Part shown: positions 1 to 12,955 of the stretch, piece after piece | Numbering within the stretch: position 1 is the first letter of the stretch | How the letters are laid out: each line of letters starts with the position of its first letter | Origin: DATFRY01 sp963764695 | GTDB lineage: Bacteria; Myxococcota_A; Polyangia; Haliangiales; Haliangiaceae | DNA: 64,000 nt | NCBI GenBank assembly: GCA_963764695.1 | Contig: CAVXTW010000001.1 | Location: 1,612,001-1,676,000 of the forward strand | Direction: 5' to 3' | The notes under the pieces: model-generated | The model's input: only the letters and a program-made list of their open reading frames with translations | What the model was told of the DNA's origin: nothing | Database searches by the model: none | Made by a program: the position numbers and the translations under genes

Positions 1-3000
1 CGGCCTTGTACCAGGCGTCGGCGCGCGCCACGTCGGACAGATCGGCGCGGCGGTCGCCGGCGAACGACTCGTAGGCCAGCGCGGCGCGGGCCAGGTCTGC
101 CGTGTGCTCGTAGAGCGCGGCCAGCGAGCGCCAGGTCGCGACCCGCAGCTCGGCCGGCGCGTGCGGCTCGGCGATGACCAGCTCGTAGGCGGCCGCCGCG
201 GCGTCCACCTGTCCGAGCGCCTCGCGCGCCATGCCCAGCCGGTGGGCCCGCTCGGCGCGATCGGGCGACGGCTCGGCGCAAAGCTCGCTGTAGGCGCGCT
301 CGATCTCGGCCCAGTCGCGCGATCGCCAGGCCGCCTCGCCGAGGGCCAGCAGCGACGAGCGGCGCAGCTCGGTCATGGCCGGGCGATCGTCGGCGCGCTG
401 TTCCGGCCCATCGAGCTCGCCGGCCGCCTCGCGGGCCCGCTCCAGCGCGGTGGTGGCGTCGCCGCTGTGCAGCAGCGCCTCGGCCGCGGCCAGCGACAGC
501 TCCGCGCGCTCGCGCGGGTGGCTGGACGCCTCGAGAGCGCGCTCGAGCGACTCGGCACGGCCGGCCTGATCGCCCAGCGCGCCGAGCAGATCCGCACGCA
601 GGCGCAGCACCGCCGCCCCGCGCGCCGCCGGCATCGGCTCGGCCAGCGCGCGGTCGAGATCCGACAGGGCGCCGGCCAGATCCTCGCCCGACTCGTGGGC
701 CAGCTGCGCCCGCCGCACCAGCAGCTCGGGGCGCTCCTCGGTCAGCTCCGGGTGGGCCAGCAGCGCGCCCAGCCAGTAGCGCTCGGCGTCGCGGTCGCCG
801 CGCGCGTGTGCGACGGCGGCCAGCGCGCGGGCCGCGCGCAGCCGGATCGGGTGGGCCTCGCCCGACAGCGCGAAGGCACGCTCGTGCTCGGCCAGCGCGG
901 CGTCGCGCTGCCCCAGCTGACCCAGGAGCTCGGCGCGGCTCATCGCCGCCTCGGCGGCGCGCGCGCGCAGCTCGTCGGAGGGGGCGCCGTCGCGCGGCGC
1001 CCGGGACAGCACCTCGATGGCGCGGCCGAGCTGATCGACCGCCTCGTCCGGTCGCTGCTCGCGCCGCGCCCGGTCGGCCAGGAGCTCGTGGGCCTCGGCC
1101 GCCACCAGCGGGGCGCCGCTGGCCGCCGCGCGCTCCAGCGCAACCCTCGCGGCCGCGCCCTCGTCGCCCAGGGCGAGCAGGTGACGGGCCAGCTCGAGCG
1201 AGTCGCGCGCGGCGTCGGTCGGGCTGACCGACGTCACCGCCAGGAGCGCGCGCAGCAGGCGCGCCGCCTCGGCGTGATCGCCGCGCCGGGCCGCGGCCGC
1301 CGCCGCGCCGCGCAGCGCGGCCGGCTCACCGGGCACCAGCTCCAGCACCGAGCGATGGATCCGCTCGGCGCGCTCGATCTCGCCGGCCGCGTCGAGATGA
1401 GAGGCGGCGCGGACCAGGGCGCGCACCTGACCGCGCCGGTCGCGCCGCTCCAGGTGCAGCGCGGCGGCGCGCTCGAGCGACGCGGAGGCGTCGATGCGCT
1501 CGCCGGTCGCGGCCTGCACGTCGGACAGCACCTCGAGCGCGGCCGGGCTGTGCGGGTCGAGGCGGCGCGCGGCCTCCAGCTCCTCGAGCGCGGCCGCCGG
1601 GTCGCTCAGCTCGACGACAAGGACCTGGGCCGCCTGCACGTGGTCGCGCGCGCGCCGCGTCGGATCGTCGGTGGCCGCGGCCCGGGCGCGCAGCAGCCGG
1701 ACCAGGTCGGCCCAGCGGCCGTCCTCGGCGTAGCGATCGACAAGCGCGCCGGTCGCCTCGGCGTGGCCCGGCGACAGCTCCAGCACCCGCTCGTACAGGC
1801 CGCTGGCCTCGGTCGGGGCGGCCCGGCGCAGCAGGCGTGCCGCCACCAGCGCGGCCAGCGACGCCCACTCGCGCTCGCCGGACGCGGCGGCCACCTGGCT
1901 GAGGGTGCGGTAGCGGGCGCCGGCGCCGGCGGTGTCGCCGCGGGCCAGCGCGATGCTGGCCAGCGCGGCGTGGCCGGGCGCGAAGTCGGGCCAGCGGGTC
2001 AGCGCGCGCGCGGCCAGCTCGCTGCACTCGTCGAACAGCTCGCGGCGGGCCGAGCCGACCGCGAGCAGGCGATCGATGAGCAGCGACTCGTCGTCCGGAT
2101 GTGCGGCCAGGCGGGCGCGGTACAGGCGCATGGCGCCGTCGATCTCGCCGGCCGACAGCCGCTCGTCCGCCTCGCGCAGCCGCTCGAGGGTGTCGAACAG
2201 GAAGATCGACTCGGGCGAGGTGGCACCGGCCACGCGTCCGCCGTTGCGGTCGTCGGGCACGGCGCCGACGTCGCCCGCGACCCGGTAGCTCAGCGCCAGC
2301 ACGCCGGCCTCGACCCGCACGCCGGAGATGACCAGGTCGCGCGTGTCCGGCAGCCGCCAGCCGGCGGTCGGCAGGATGTGCCACAGCGCCATGGCGATGG
2401 CGTCGACATCGATGTCGCCCAGGCCGCGCACCGAGCTGGCCGACGGACCCAGCGCGCTGCGCTCCAGCTCGTGGCGCCCGGTGCCGGGGCTGGTGAGCTC
2501 CAGGTGGCGCGAGTCGTCCACGCCGCCCAGCAGCGCGGTCATGATCCAGTGCACCAGCAGCGGCGCCGGGGTCGGCAGGTAGCCGAAGGTCAGCGCGCGG
2601 CCGCAGGCGAAGCGCAGCCGGCCCTCGGACGCCTCCAGGTAGACGCGCGCGGTCAGCTCGGCCGCCTGGCCCGACTCGCGCACGCGCGCGCTCAGGCTGA
2701 GGTGGCCGTCGCAGGCCGCGATGCGCAGCTCCTCGACGCCGACGTCGTTGAGCGCGGGCGCGTGCAGGGCGACGAAGCGGTCCAGGTCGGCCTGCTCCAT
2801 GCGCAGATCGGCCTGGCGCGCGCGGGTGCGGTGGCGCTGGAAGGTCTCCGGGCCGAACGCCAGGTCGACCGGCAGGCGCAGCTCCGGCACCTCGAGCTCG
2901 AGCCGGTCGAGGCGCAGCCAGCCGAAGAACGTACGCTCGCCCAGGGTCAGGCGACCGCTGCCCTCCGACAGCCGGAAGCTGAAGCCCAACCTGCTCGGCG

Positions 3001-3097
3001 GTAGTTGTCCCGCTCCAGACCCGTCGGCCAGCGTGTTCGGCACCGTGTGTCCCTCGCGGCTGGCCGGCATGCGATCCGGGCCGCGCTCCGCGATCAT
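1..3097 (-). CDS. Large TPR-repeat protein, 3' end cut off by the window edge
   Basis: The minus-strand frame is open from an ATG at 3097 to the left edge with no stop, giving at least 1032 residues. About the first 280 residues have no repeats and resemble no family I recognise. The rest is an Ala/Leu/Glu/Arg-rich series of helical pairs of roughly 34-40 residues, typical of tetratricopeptide repeats, with recurring patterns such as ALxxYExVLELxPxHAEA. There is no signal peptide, so it is probably cytoplasmic. TPR proteins usually serve as protein-binding scaffolds; no catalytic motif is visible. A second in-frame ATG (about residue 10) is an alternative start. The gene is divergent from nothing nearby and lies downstream of the foldase gene on the same strand, 73 bp away. 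The equally long frame on the opposite strand is a high-GC shadow. Confidence 0.75.
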   Translation of the reverse strand, partial: MIAERGPDRMPASREGHTVPNTLADGSGAGQLPPSRLGFSFRLSEGSGRLTLGERTFFGWLRLDRLELEVPELRLPVDLAFGPETFQRHRTRARQADLRMEQADLDRFVALHAPALNDVGVEELRIAACDGHLSLSARVRESGQAAELTARVYLEASEGRLRFACGRALTFGYLPTPAPLLVHWIMTALLGGVDDSRHLELTSPGTGRHELERSALGPSASSVRGLGDIDVDAIAMALWHILPTAGWRLPDTRDLVISGVRVEAGVLALSYRVAGDVGAVPDDRNGGRVAGATSPESIFLFDTLERLREADERLSAGEIDGAMRLYRARLAAHPDDESLLIDRLLAVGSARRELFDECSELAARALTRWPDFAPGHAALASIALARGDTAGAGARYRTLSQVAAASGEREWASLAALVAARLLRRAAPTEASGLYERVLELSPGHAEATGALVDRYAEDGRWADLVRLLRARAAATDDPTRRARDHVQAAQVLVVELSDPAAALEELEAARRLDPHSPAALEVLSDVQAATGERIDASASLERAAALHLERRDRRGQVRALVRAASHLDAAGEIERAERIHRSVLELVPGEPAALRGAAAAAARRGDHAEAARLLRALLAVTSVSPTDAARDSLELARHLLALGDEGAAARVALERAAASGAPLVAAEAHELLADRARREQRPDEAVDQLGRAIEVLSRAPRDGAPSDELRARAAEAAMSRAELLGQLGQRDAALAEHERAFALSGEAHPIRLRAARALAAVAHARGDRDAERYWLGALLAHPELTEERPELLVRRAQLAHESGEDLAGALSDLDRALAEPMPAARGAAVLRLRADLLGALGDQAGRAESLERALEASSHPRERAELSLAAAEALLHSGDATTALERAREAAGELDGPEQRADDRPAMTELRRSSLLALGEAAWRSRDWAEIERAYSELCAEPSPDRAERAHRLGMAREALGQVDAAAAAYELVIAEPHAPAELRVATWRSLAALYEHTADLARAALAYESFAGDRRADLSDVARADAWYKA

Positions 3098-3170
3098 ATA
3101 AGGTGGTGCGGTCGCGTGGGAAGGGCGCGAACGCGGCCGGCGGCATGCGCCGGCCCGCGACCCGAGGCGG

Positions 3171-5391
3171 CTACAAGCGCTGGTTGCGCATGCGGGTGCT
3201 CAGCTGACCCGCGATGGAAGGCTCGCTGAGCGTGGCACAGGGCTGGTAGCCGGGCGCCTGGTCCTCCTCGCCCTCGCCCTCGTTGAACACCTCGCGGCTG
3301 ATCCTGATCTTGCCGCTCTTGCTGGTGTCCTCGCAGCGCTTGCGCAGCCAGTCCGACAGGTGCTGCACGCCCTTGCCCCAGATGGCGTCGTTGGGGCCCA
3401 GCTGCCGGGCGCCGTAGGTCAGGTCGTTGACGATGCGCTGGCGCGACTCCTCCAGCTTGCCCAGATCGGCCTCCTGGCGGGTCTTGAGCACGACCAGGAC
3501 GAAACCGTCGCCGCCGCCCGGGCCGCGCACGTCGCCCACCTCGTACACCTGGGGCGCGAGCTTGCCGACCTCGAGCTTCTCGAACAGGTCGGAGACCAGC
3601 GCCTTGGACTCGCCGATACCGGGGAGGGCGTCGCCCGCGCGGGGCGCCGGGCCGACCGACTGCAGGGCCGGCTTCTCCACCTCGACCTCGGGCAGGTCAC
3701 CCGCCGGGGCAGGGGGCGCCCCCGGCTTGGCCGGCGGCGTGCCGGGCTTGCCGGTCGGCTGCGCCGGCGGCGTGCCCGGCTTGGCCGGCGGTGTGGGCTG
3801 GGCGGGCTGGGCCGGCGGCGGCTGCGCTCCGCCCGACTGCGCGAGGACGTTGGCGCCCTCGCGGATGAGTAGACCTTGCTTGCCCGCCCCCTCGGCCGGG
3901 GCCTTCTCGTCGGAGGCCGGCGCCTTCTCCGGAGCGGCCGGGGCAGTCGGCTCGACCGGGGGCGGCGGCGGGAGCGCGCCCTCCTCGCCCTCGGGCGGCG
4001 CGCCCTCGAGGTCCTCGCCGCCGGGCGGCATGTCGGTCGGCATCTGGATGTCGACGCCCTGGCTCTGCAGCTCCTGGATCTGCTGCATCACCTCCGGAGA
4101 CAGCTGGTTGCCGCCGCTGGGGCCCTTCTTGCGCTCGAACTGCTCCTCGAGCGGCTTGGTCTGGGCCTGGGCCAGCGCCTGATCCGCGTCGCGCCTGGCC
4201 AGGGCCCGCGCGTAGAAGGTCGGGGCCACCTTGACGGCCAGGTCCTGCCGCTTCTGCTCGTAGGTGAGCGCCTTGTCGCTGCGCTGCTCGACCCGCACGA
4301 TGTGGAATCCGCGCTCGCTCTCGATCACGTCGGAGACCTGGCCGTCCTTGAGCTTCTTGGCCGCCTCGACCAGCTCCTTGCCGTAGCCGAGCGAATCGGC
4401 CGGCCGCCAGCCGACCAGGCCACCGCGCCAGCGCGTCGGATCGTCGCTCACCTCGCGGGCCACGGCGGCGAAGTCGGCGCCGCCGGCCAGCCGCTGCTGG
4501 ACCTGCTTGGCCAGCTCGGCCGGCGCGGGCTCCTTCGACGCCGCCTCACCGGGCTTTGCGCCGGTCTTCGTCTCAGCCCGGCTTCGTCTCGCCTGGCTTT
4601 GTCTCACCCGCCTTGTCGTCGGCCGGCGGCTTGCGCGACTTGGAGATGAGGATGTGCCGCACCAGCATGCGCGGCTTGGCGCTGGCCCACTCCGCCTTCT
4701 CCTTTTCCCACTCCTTCTTGAGGTCGGCGTCGTGGGCGGCGGCGTAGCGATCCAGGTCGGCCTCGTTGAGCTTCAGCGCCGACCGGTAGCGCGCCACCTC
4801 GAACTTGACGTAGTCGGCGGTGACCCGGGTGTTCTGGTTCACGTAGACCTGGCGGACTTCCTCGTCGGAGACGGCGCCGCGCAGGATGAGGTGGCGCATC
4901 ATCTCGGCCAGCTGCTCCCGGCGCTGCTCGTCGGCCAGCTGGACCACGTTGTTGAGCCCCAGATCGGCCGCAAACAGCTCGAGCTGCTCGTAGTCGCGCC
5001 AGAACCGCGGATCTTGCTGGCGGACGAGCGATCCCAGGATGTAGAACTCGCCGGCGGCGATCGCGTGGTTGACCATCTCGTCGGAGACGCGGAAGCCCTG
5101 CTCCTCGGCCGCCTGGGCCAGGAGCTCGCGCTCGACCAGAAGATCGGCGGCGAACTGGCGTCGGAGCTGGGGCGGGATGCCGCTGTTCTTCATCCCGTTG
5201 ACGGCGAAGCGCCAGCTGTTCATCGACAGCTCCTCGCCTCCCACCTCCAGCGCGGCCGACTTGGAATAGCCGCATCCCAGACTGTCGGGGTTCGCCTGCG
5301 GTCCAAAGCTGATGATGAAGACCGCGATGATGATCCCAAACAGGATCCAGATGATGAACGACCGGGAATTCCTTCGCAGCTGCTCGAGCAT
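3171..5391 (-). CDS. ppiD: PpiD/SurA-like periplasmic peptidyl-prolyl isomerase, frameshifted
   Basis: Two overlapping frames together make one foldase of about 740 residues. The N-terminal part (5391 to about 4576) starts MLEQLRRNSRSFIIWILFG, a short cytoplasmic tail followed by one membrane anchor (residues 12-31), as in PpiD. A SurA-N-type helical region follows. The parvulin (PpiC) rotamase domain begins at RMLVRHILIS in the first frame and continues in the second (GGLVGWRPADSLGYG, ERGFHIVRVEQR). The break lies in a short repeat coding GETKPG, where one extra base near 4575-4577 makes a TGA; removing it restores the frame. A Pro-rich linker (about 3700-4010) precedes a second folded C-terminal region. 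The role would be folding of exported envelope proteins. Whether the frameshift is real or a sequencing error cannot be settled here. Confidence 0.8.
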
Positions 5392-5729
5392 TGCGCGCGC
5401 ATCCTAGCTTGAGACGTCGCGCGGCGCATCGGACCGGGACCGCCGTCCGACGTCGCGTCGCCGGAAGCGTTCGCCGCGGTCCGGGCCCTGTCCAGGGGTG
5501 GGTCCCGATCAGCGGGAGCGGAAATGATCAGACCCGGGAGTAGAATCCGATTCGATCGGGGCCCCGGAAGGGTGGTGGTGAATGCGGTTACCTGTTCAGA
5601 ATCTCTTGCAAATCTCGCTCCTGACGTGCTACTAGTTCTCCCGGGAGCGCGGCTATTTTGTAGCGATTCCCGTTTCCTTTTTTTCCATGGCCACTTCGTG
5701 GCCTTTGTCCACAGGACGAGTCACGAGTC
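5392..5729 (+). promoter_or_regulatory. 338-bp intergenic region, probable divergent promoters for ppiD and mreB
   Basis: No gene is seen here. The part nearest mreB (about 5575-5725) is clearly more AT-rich than its surroundings. It contains TTGCAA (5606-5611) followed 18 bp later by TACTAG, a weak sigma-70-like pair; a perfect 10-bp palindrome CTCCCGGGAG (5638-5647); and a T-rich tract (about 5665-5695). An AGGACGAG ribosome-binding site (5713-5720) sits 9 bp before the mreB ATG. The exact promoter is a guess. Confidence 0.35.
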
Positions 5730-6766
<1,037 letters not shown>

Positions 6767-6774
6767 GGCGCAGC

Positions 6775-7668
6775 GTGACCCCCCTCCGCCGCCGCATCCT
6801 CGACTACAGCCTCGCCGCGATCCTGCTGGCGCTGCCTGTGGTGATTCTGCAGGCCGGGCTCAAGGAGCCGGGGCAACTGTCCGGGTTCGAGCAGGCGGTG
6901 CTGCGCATCTCGTCGCCGCTGCAGGCGGCGGTGTCGTGGCTGGTCGAGGGCGTGGGCGGGGTGTGGAGCGGCTACGTCGGCCTGGTCGACGTCGAGGAGG
7001 AGAACGAGGAGCTGCGGGCCGAGAACGTGCGGCTGCGCCACCAGCTGGGCGCCGCCCGGCGCGCGGCGGCCGACGCTCGCACCCTCGAACAACTGGTCGG
7101 GCTGCGCCGCGAGACCGACGCCGAGACCATCGGCGCGCGCGTGGTCGCGTCCAGCATCAACCCGTACTTCCGCGTGGCACGACTGCGCCTGGACCGCGGC
7201 GGCGGCGAGGTGCAGGTCGGCATGCCGGTCATCGACGACGCCGGCCTTGTCGGCCGCGTCAACCGGGTGTTCGGCCGCTACTCCGACGTCCTGCTGGTCA
7301 CCGATCCCGACTCGTCGATCGATGTGGTCGTGCCGCGCACCGGCGGGCGCGGCTGGGTCACCGGCCTGGCCCGCGACGACGTGTACCGCTGCAAGGTCGA
7401 GTTCCTCGAGCGCGGCAAGCCGGTCCAGGTCGGCGACAAGGTGGTCACCTTCGGCCTCGGCGCGCTCCCGGCCGGCATCCCGGTCGGCGTTGTGTCGGCG
7501 GTGCGCGCGGTCGACTATCAGATGTACCAGGAGGTGGAGGTCGAGCCGTCGGTCGATTTTGGATCCCTGCGCCGCGTGCTCGTGGTCCTCTCGCCTCCTC
7601 CGCCGCCGGATCCCGACGGCGCCGAGCCGGCACCCGCCGAGCCCGCCCAACGCATGGGGAGCTACTGA
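6775..7668 (+). CDS. mreC: Rod-shape-determining protein MreC
   Basis: MreC is a bitopic membrane protein that links MreB to the periplasmic wall synthases. The 297-residue product from a GTG start, 8 bp after mreB, has a short Arg-rich cytoplasmic tail and a membrane span (about residues 9-27). A coiled coil follows (VDVEEENEELRAENVRLRHQ), then the MreC beta domains with NPYFRVARLRLDRG and the conserved GMPVIDDAGLVGRV. The C-terminus is a Pro-rich tail of about 25 residues. The order mreB-mreC-mreD is the standard one. mreD starts 2 bp after the mreC stop, so translation is likely coupled. Confidence 0.95.
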   Translation: MTPLRRRILDYSLAAILLALPVVILQAGLKEPGQLSGFEQAVLRISSPLQAAVSWLVEGVGGVWSGYVGLVDVEEENEELRAENVRLRHQLGAARRAAADARTLEQLVGLRRETDAETIGARVVASSINPYFRVARLRLDRGGGEVQVGMPVIDDAGLVGRVNRVFGRYSDVLLVTDPDSSIDVVVPRTGGRGWVTGLARDDVYRCKVEFLERGKPVQVGDKVVTFGLGALPAGIPVGVVSAVRAVDYQMYQEVEVEPSVDFGSLRRVLVVLSPPPPPDPDGAEPAPAEPAQRMGSY

Positions 7669-7670
7669 GC

Positions 7671-8204
7671 ATGAGGCTGGTCGCGCAGGTCTTCCTGGCC
7701 TACTTCATGGTGCTGGTGGTGGCGGCGCTGTGGAGGATGCTGCCGGTCGGCCGCGCGATTCCGGATCTGGTGGCGCTGTTCGCGGTGTACGTCGGGCTGG
7801 CGGCGCGCGAGCGGCTGGCCCCGGCCATGCTGGCCGCGGTGGTGATGGGCTACCTGGCCGATCTGCTGATCGGCACGCCACCAGGGCTCTTGTCGACCAG
7901 CTCCGGCGTGATGTGCCTGCTCGGGCACTTCGTGCAGGGGCGGATCGTGGTGCGCGGGCGGCTGGTCACGGCCGGCTTCTCGCTGATGGTCGGCCTGGTG
8001 TCGGCGGCGGTGCTGATGGCGCTGCGCTCGTGGCTGGGCATGCTGTCCGGGTCGCTCTCGTCGGAGCTGGTGACCGCGCTCCTGTCGGCGGTGTTGACCG
8101 GCCTGTTCGGGCCGCTGGTGTTCAAGCTCTGCCGCAAGACCGACGCCCGCTTCGCGCGCACCCGGCGCGAGCGCGACGCGGCGGCCGAGGGGTTCATCCC
8201 GTGA
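7671..8204 (+). CDS. mreD: Rod-shape-determining membrane protein MreD
   Basis: A 177-residue very hydrophobic protein with about five predicted membrane spans, beginning MRLVAQVFLAYFMVLVVAAL. It has the MreD-like stretch GYLADLLIGTPPGLLSTSSG and a charged C-terminal tail. MreD works with MreC in the elongasome, and its sequence is poorly conserved between phyla, so position carries much of the identification: it lies directly between mreC (2 bp upstream) and mrdA (19 bp downstream). Confidence 0.9.
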   Translation: MRLVAQVFLAYFMVLVVAALWRMLPVGRAIPDLVALFAVYVGLAARERLAPAMLAAVVMGYLADLLIGTPPGLLSTSSGVMCLLGHFVQGRIVVRGRLVTAGFSLMVGLVSAAVLMALRSWLGMLSGSLSSELVTALLSAVLTGLFGPLVFKLCRKTDARFARTRRERDAAAEGFIP

Positions 8205-8223
8205 CCGCGACCGGGGCTCCCTG

Positions 8224-10133
8224 ATGCTGATCCGCAGCGCGCCGGGCAGCGGGGAGTCGCGGTCGCCGGAGCTGGCGCGGCGGGTGCCGTGGATGCTGGC
8301 TGTCATGGCGCTTCTGTTCGCCATCCTTGTCGGCCGGCTGTGGCAGCTGCAGATCTCGCGCGGCGAGGAGTACTTCGAGGCGGCGCGCTCCAATGTGGTC
8401 AACGAGCGCTTCCTGCCGTCGGTGCGCGGCAAGATCCTGGACCGCAACCGGTTGCCGCTGGCCGACAACCGGCCGGCCTTCAACATCTATGTGGTGCCGC
8501 GCCGGTTCGACGCGGCGGTGCGGGCTCGCCTTGTCGAGCTCCTCGGCCTGACCGACGACGAGACCGCCCGCCTCGACCAGCGCCTGGCGGTGGCGCGCCG
8601 GCGGCGCTCGAGCCGCGCGGTCATGGTGCTCGAGGATCAGGGGCGCGATCGCGCCGGCCTGGTGGCGCAGGCGCGCCTCGAGCTGGGCGGCGCCGTCGAG
8701 GTCCACGACGAGCCGTACCGCGACTACCCGCACGGGCAGCTGGCCGCCCACCTGATCGGCTACATGAACCAGCCCAGCTCGGCGGAGATGGCCGAGCTGG
8801 AGAAGCAGGGCTACGACGCGTCCGAGTTCATCGGCCGCTACGGGGTCGAGCGCCGCTGGGAGAAGTACCTGCACGGCATCCGCGGCATCGAGCGCTACAT
8901 CATCAACGCGCGCGGCGAGCGCATCCACGGCGCCGAGGCGGAGGCGCTCATCCAGGGGCCGCGCTTCGAGCCGCCGGTGGCCGGCCACGACGTCATCCTG
9001 ACCCTCGACCTCGAGCTGCAGCGCATCGCCCAGCAGGCGGTCAGCGCGCACGCGGCGGCGGCGGTCGCGGTCGTCGAGGTGGAGACCGGGCGCGTGCTGG
9101 CCCTTGTGTCGACGCCGTCGTTCGACCCGAACGTGATGACCGGCCACCTGACCCGCGTCGAGTACGCGCGGCTGCAGGGCGACCCGCGCCGCCCGTTCGT
9201 CGACAAGACGCTGCAGCAGCACTATCCGCCCGGGTCGACCTACAAGTTCGTCGTCGGCGGCGCCGCGCTCGACGGCCACCTGGTCACGCCGACCGAGCAG
9301 TTCGGCTGCTCCGGCCAGCACCGCGCCGGCGGCCGCACCTTCTACTGCATGCACACCCACGGCGCGATCGACTTCGTGTCGGCGGTGCAGCGCTCGTGCA
9401 ATGTCTACTTCTGGAAGCTGGCCGAGCGCACCGGCATCGAGCGCATGGCGGCGGTGGCGCGCGACTTCGGCTTCGGCGAGCCGACCGGGCTGGGCCTCAA
9501 CGGCGAGGTGCCCGGCCGCGTGCCGACCCGCGAGTACTACGAAGAGCGCGTCGGCGCCCACACCGTCGGCCACACGCTCAACGCCGCCACCGGGCAGGGA
9601 GACGTCGAGCTCACCGTGGTGCAGCTGGTCATGGCCTACGCAGCCCTGGCCAACGGCGGCCGCCTGTTCGTGCCGAAGGTGGTCGGGCGGGTCGAGAGCG
9701 CGCGCGGCGTCCTGATCGCCGAGGAGGAGCCCGAGCTGCGCCGCGTGGTCTCGATGTCGCCGGCCACCCTCGATCTCATCCGCCAGGGCATGTGGCGCGT
9801 GGTCAACGCGCCGGGCGGCACCGCGCACGGCGCGGCGCACAGCGACGTGGTCGAGATGGCGGGCAAGACCGGCACCGCCCAGGTGCGCGGCAAGCGCAAG
9901 GAGGACGAGCCCGCCGTTCCGGGCGAGTGGGATCCGCACCGCGACCACGCCTGGTTCGCCGGCTGGGCGCCGGCCGACAAGCCGGAGATCGCCATCGCCG
10001 TGCTGATCGAGCACGGTGGCGGCGGCGGCAAGGTGGCGGCGCCGGCGGCTCGCGAGATCGTCGAGGGCTACTTCACGCGCGTGATGCCGGCCCATCGGAA
10101 CACCGGCCGGCACAAAGAACCGGGGAGGGGCAA

Positions 10134-10137
<4 letters not shown>
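8224..10137 (+). CDS. mrdA: Penicillin-binding protein 2 (peptidoglycan transpeptidase)
   Basis: PBP2 is the class B transpeptidase of the elongasome and cross-links new lateral peptidoglycan in the periplasm. The 637-residue product has an N-terminal membrane anchor (about residues 23-42) and a dimerisation/pedestal region with RGKILDRNRLPLADN and YPHGQLAAHLIGYM. The penicillin-binding domain has all three signatures: SxxK with S338 and K341 (PPGSTYKF), SxN with S391-C-N393, and KTG at 548-550 (GKTGTAQ). The length is typical. Its stop overlaps the start of rodA by four bases (GTGA), as expected for a coupled PBP2-RodA pair. Confidence 0.95.
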
Positions 10138-11273
<1,136 letters not shown>

Positions 11274-11297
11274 CCGCCGGCGGCGCGCGGCGCTGCT

Positions 11298-11627
11298 TCA
11301 CACGTGCTTCTTGAGCTCGTCCTCGATCTTGGCGCGCGGCACGGCGCCGACGATCTGGCCGACCACCTGGCCGCCCTTGAACACCAGCAGGGTGGGGATG
11401 GAGCGGATGCCGTAGCGCTGCGGCACGACCTGGTGCTGGTCGATGTCCAGCTTGCCCACCACCACGCGGCCCTTGTACTCGGAGGCCAGTGCCTCGACCG
11501 ATGGAGCCACCTGGCGGCAGGGGCCGCACCAGACCGCCCAGAAGTCCACCAGGGCGGGCTTTTCCGAGCGTAGGATCTCGGTCTCGAAGTTGTCGTCAGA
11601 GAGCTCGATGACGTCGGCGTTGGCCAT
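11298..11627 (-). CDS. trxA: Thioredoxin
   Basis: A 109-residue classical cytosolic thioredoxin, a dithiol-disulfide reductant. The redox site WCGPC has C34 and C37, the buried Asp is D28 (VDFWA), and the cis-proline is in IRSIPTLLVFKGG. The start at 11627 (MANADVIELSDDN) gives the standard length and is preceded by AAAGGAAG as ribosome-binding site. A longer in-frame start at 11771 would add 48 residues unlike any thioredoxin and is rejected. It is transcribed alone from its own promoter. Confidence 0.95.
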   Translation of the reverse strand: MANADVIELSDDNFETEILRSEKPALVDFWAVWCGPCRQVAPSVEALASEYKGRVVVGKLDIDQHQVVPQRYGIRSIPTLLVFKGGQVVGQIVGAVPRAKIEDELKKHV

Positions 11628-11654
11628 GACTGCTTCCTTTCGAGGTATCCGGTA

Positions 11655-11683
11655 TTGATAAACACCTGCCCCCGTACCTGCAA
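11655..11683 (-). promoter_or_regulatory. Probable sigma-70-type promoter of trxA
   Basis: On the minus strand TTGCAG (11683-11678) and TATCAA (11660-11655) are separated by exactly 17 bp, each matching four of six consensus bases. The -10 box ends 28 bp before the trxA ATG. It was found by eye and has not been tested. Confidence 0.45.
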
Positions 11684-11815
11684 GTGCGAGGGACTCCTCC
11701 GTTCCGGGACCGGGCGCCGGATTGGCCCGTCCGGGGGCCGCGTTGCGGCCGGAACGCGCGGCGCATATCATGGCCTTGCCTGTCGCGAACCGGCGCCAGG
11801 CGGTCTCGAGCCCAC

Positions 11816-12126
11816 ATGGCCCAGCTATTCATCTCCCAGGATCGGCTCGACGCCTGGAACTCCGAGCAGCGCGTCCACCTGGCCGGGGACGTCATGACGC
11901 TTTCGGACGACGGCCGTTCCTTCCGCATCCGTCCGGCTGTTCGCTTTCTGCGCGTGGCCGGCAGCTCCGACGATCCCAACCAGCTCATCGACACCGTGCG
12001 CGACGAGCGCAGCCTGGACGAGATGGGCGCCGATCACTACATGTACTCGGTGATCCTGGGTGAGGTCGCGTACGACGTCCAGCCCGGGTTCCTCGGCGAA
12101 CCGATCCCCCGCGACGCGAGCGCCCC

Positions 12127-12130
<4 letters not shown>
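11816..12130 (+). CDS. Small conserved-looking protein of unknown function
   Basis: A 104-residue soluble, acidic protein beginning MAQLFISQDRLDAWNSEQRVHL. It has no signal peptide, membrane span or cysteine, and I do not recognise the family. The middle (DGRSFRIRPAVRFLRVAG) looks like paired beta strands. Its stop overlaps the GTG start of the cytochrome-assembly gene by four bases (GTGA), so the two are probably translated together and it may be linked to haem or cytochrome metabolism. That link rests on context alone. Confidence 0.7.
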
Positions 12131-12951
<821 letters not shown>

Positions 12952-12955
12952 CCGG

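Noticed and set aside
104..3004. A 966-residue open frame on the plus strand opposite the TPR gene
   Set aside because: Composition is Arg/Gly/Ala/Leu-rich without any domain. It mirrors the codon structure of the minus-strand TPR gene, as expected in 70% GC DNA.
8194..10113. A 639-residue minus-strand frame opposite mrdA
   Set aside because: Shadow of PBP2, which has all catalytic motifs in the right order.
11628..11771. Longer thioredoxin start at 11771
   Set aside because: It would add 48 residues unlike any thioredoxin, and a good ribosome-binding site precedes the ATG at 11627.
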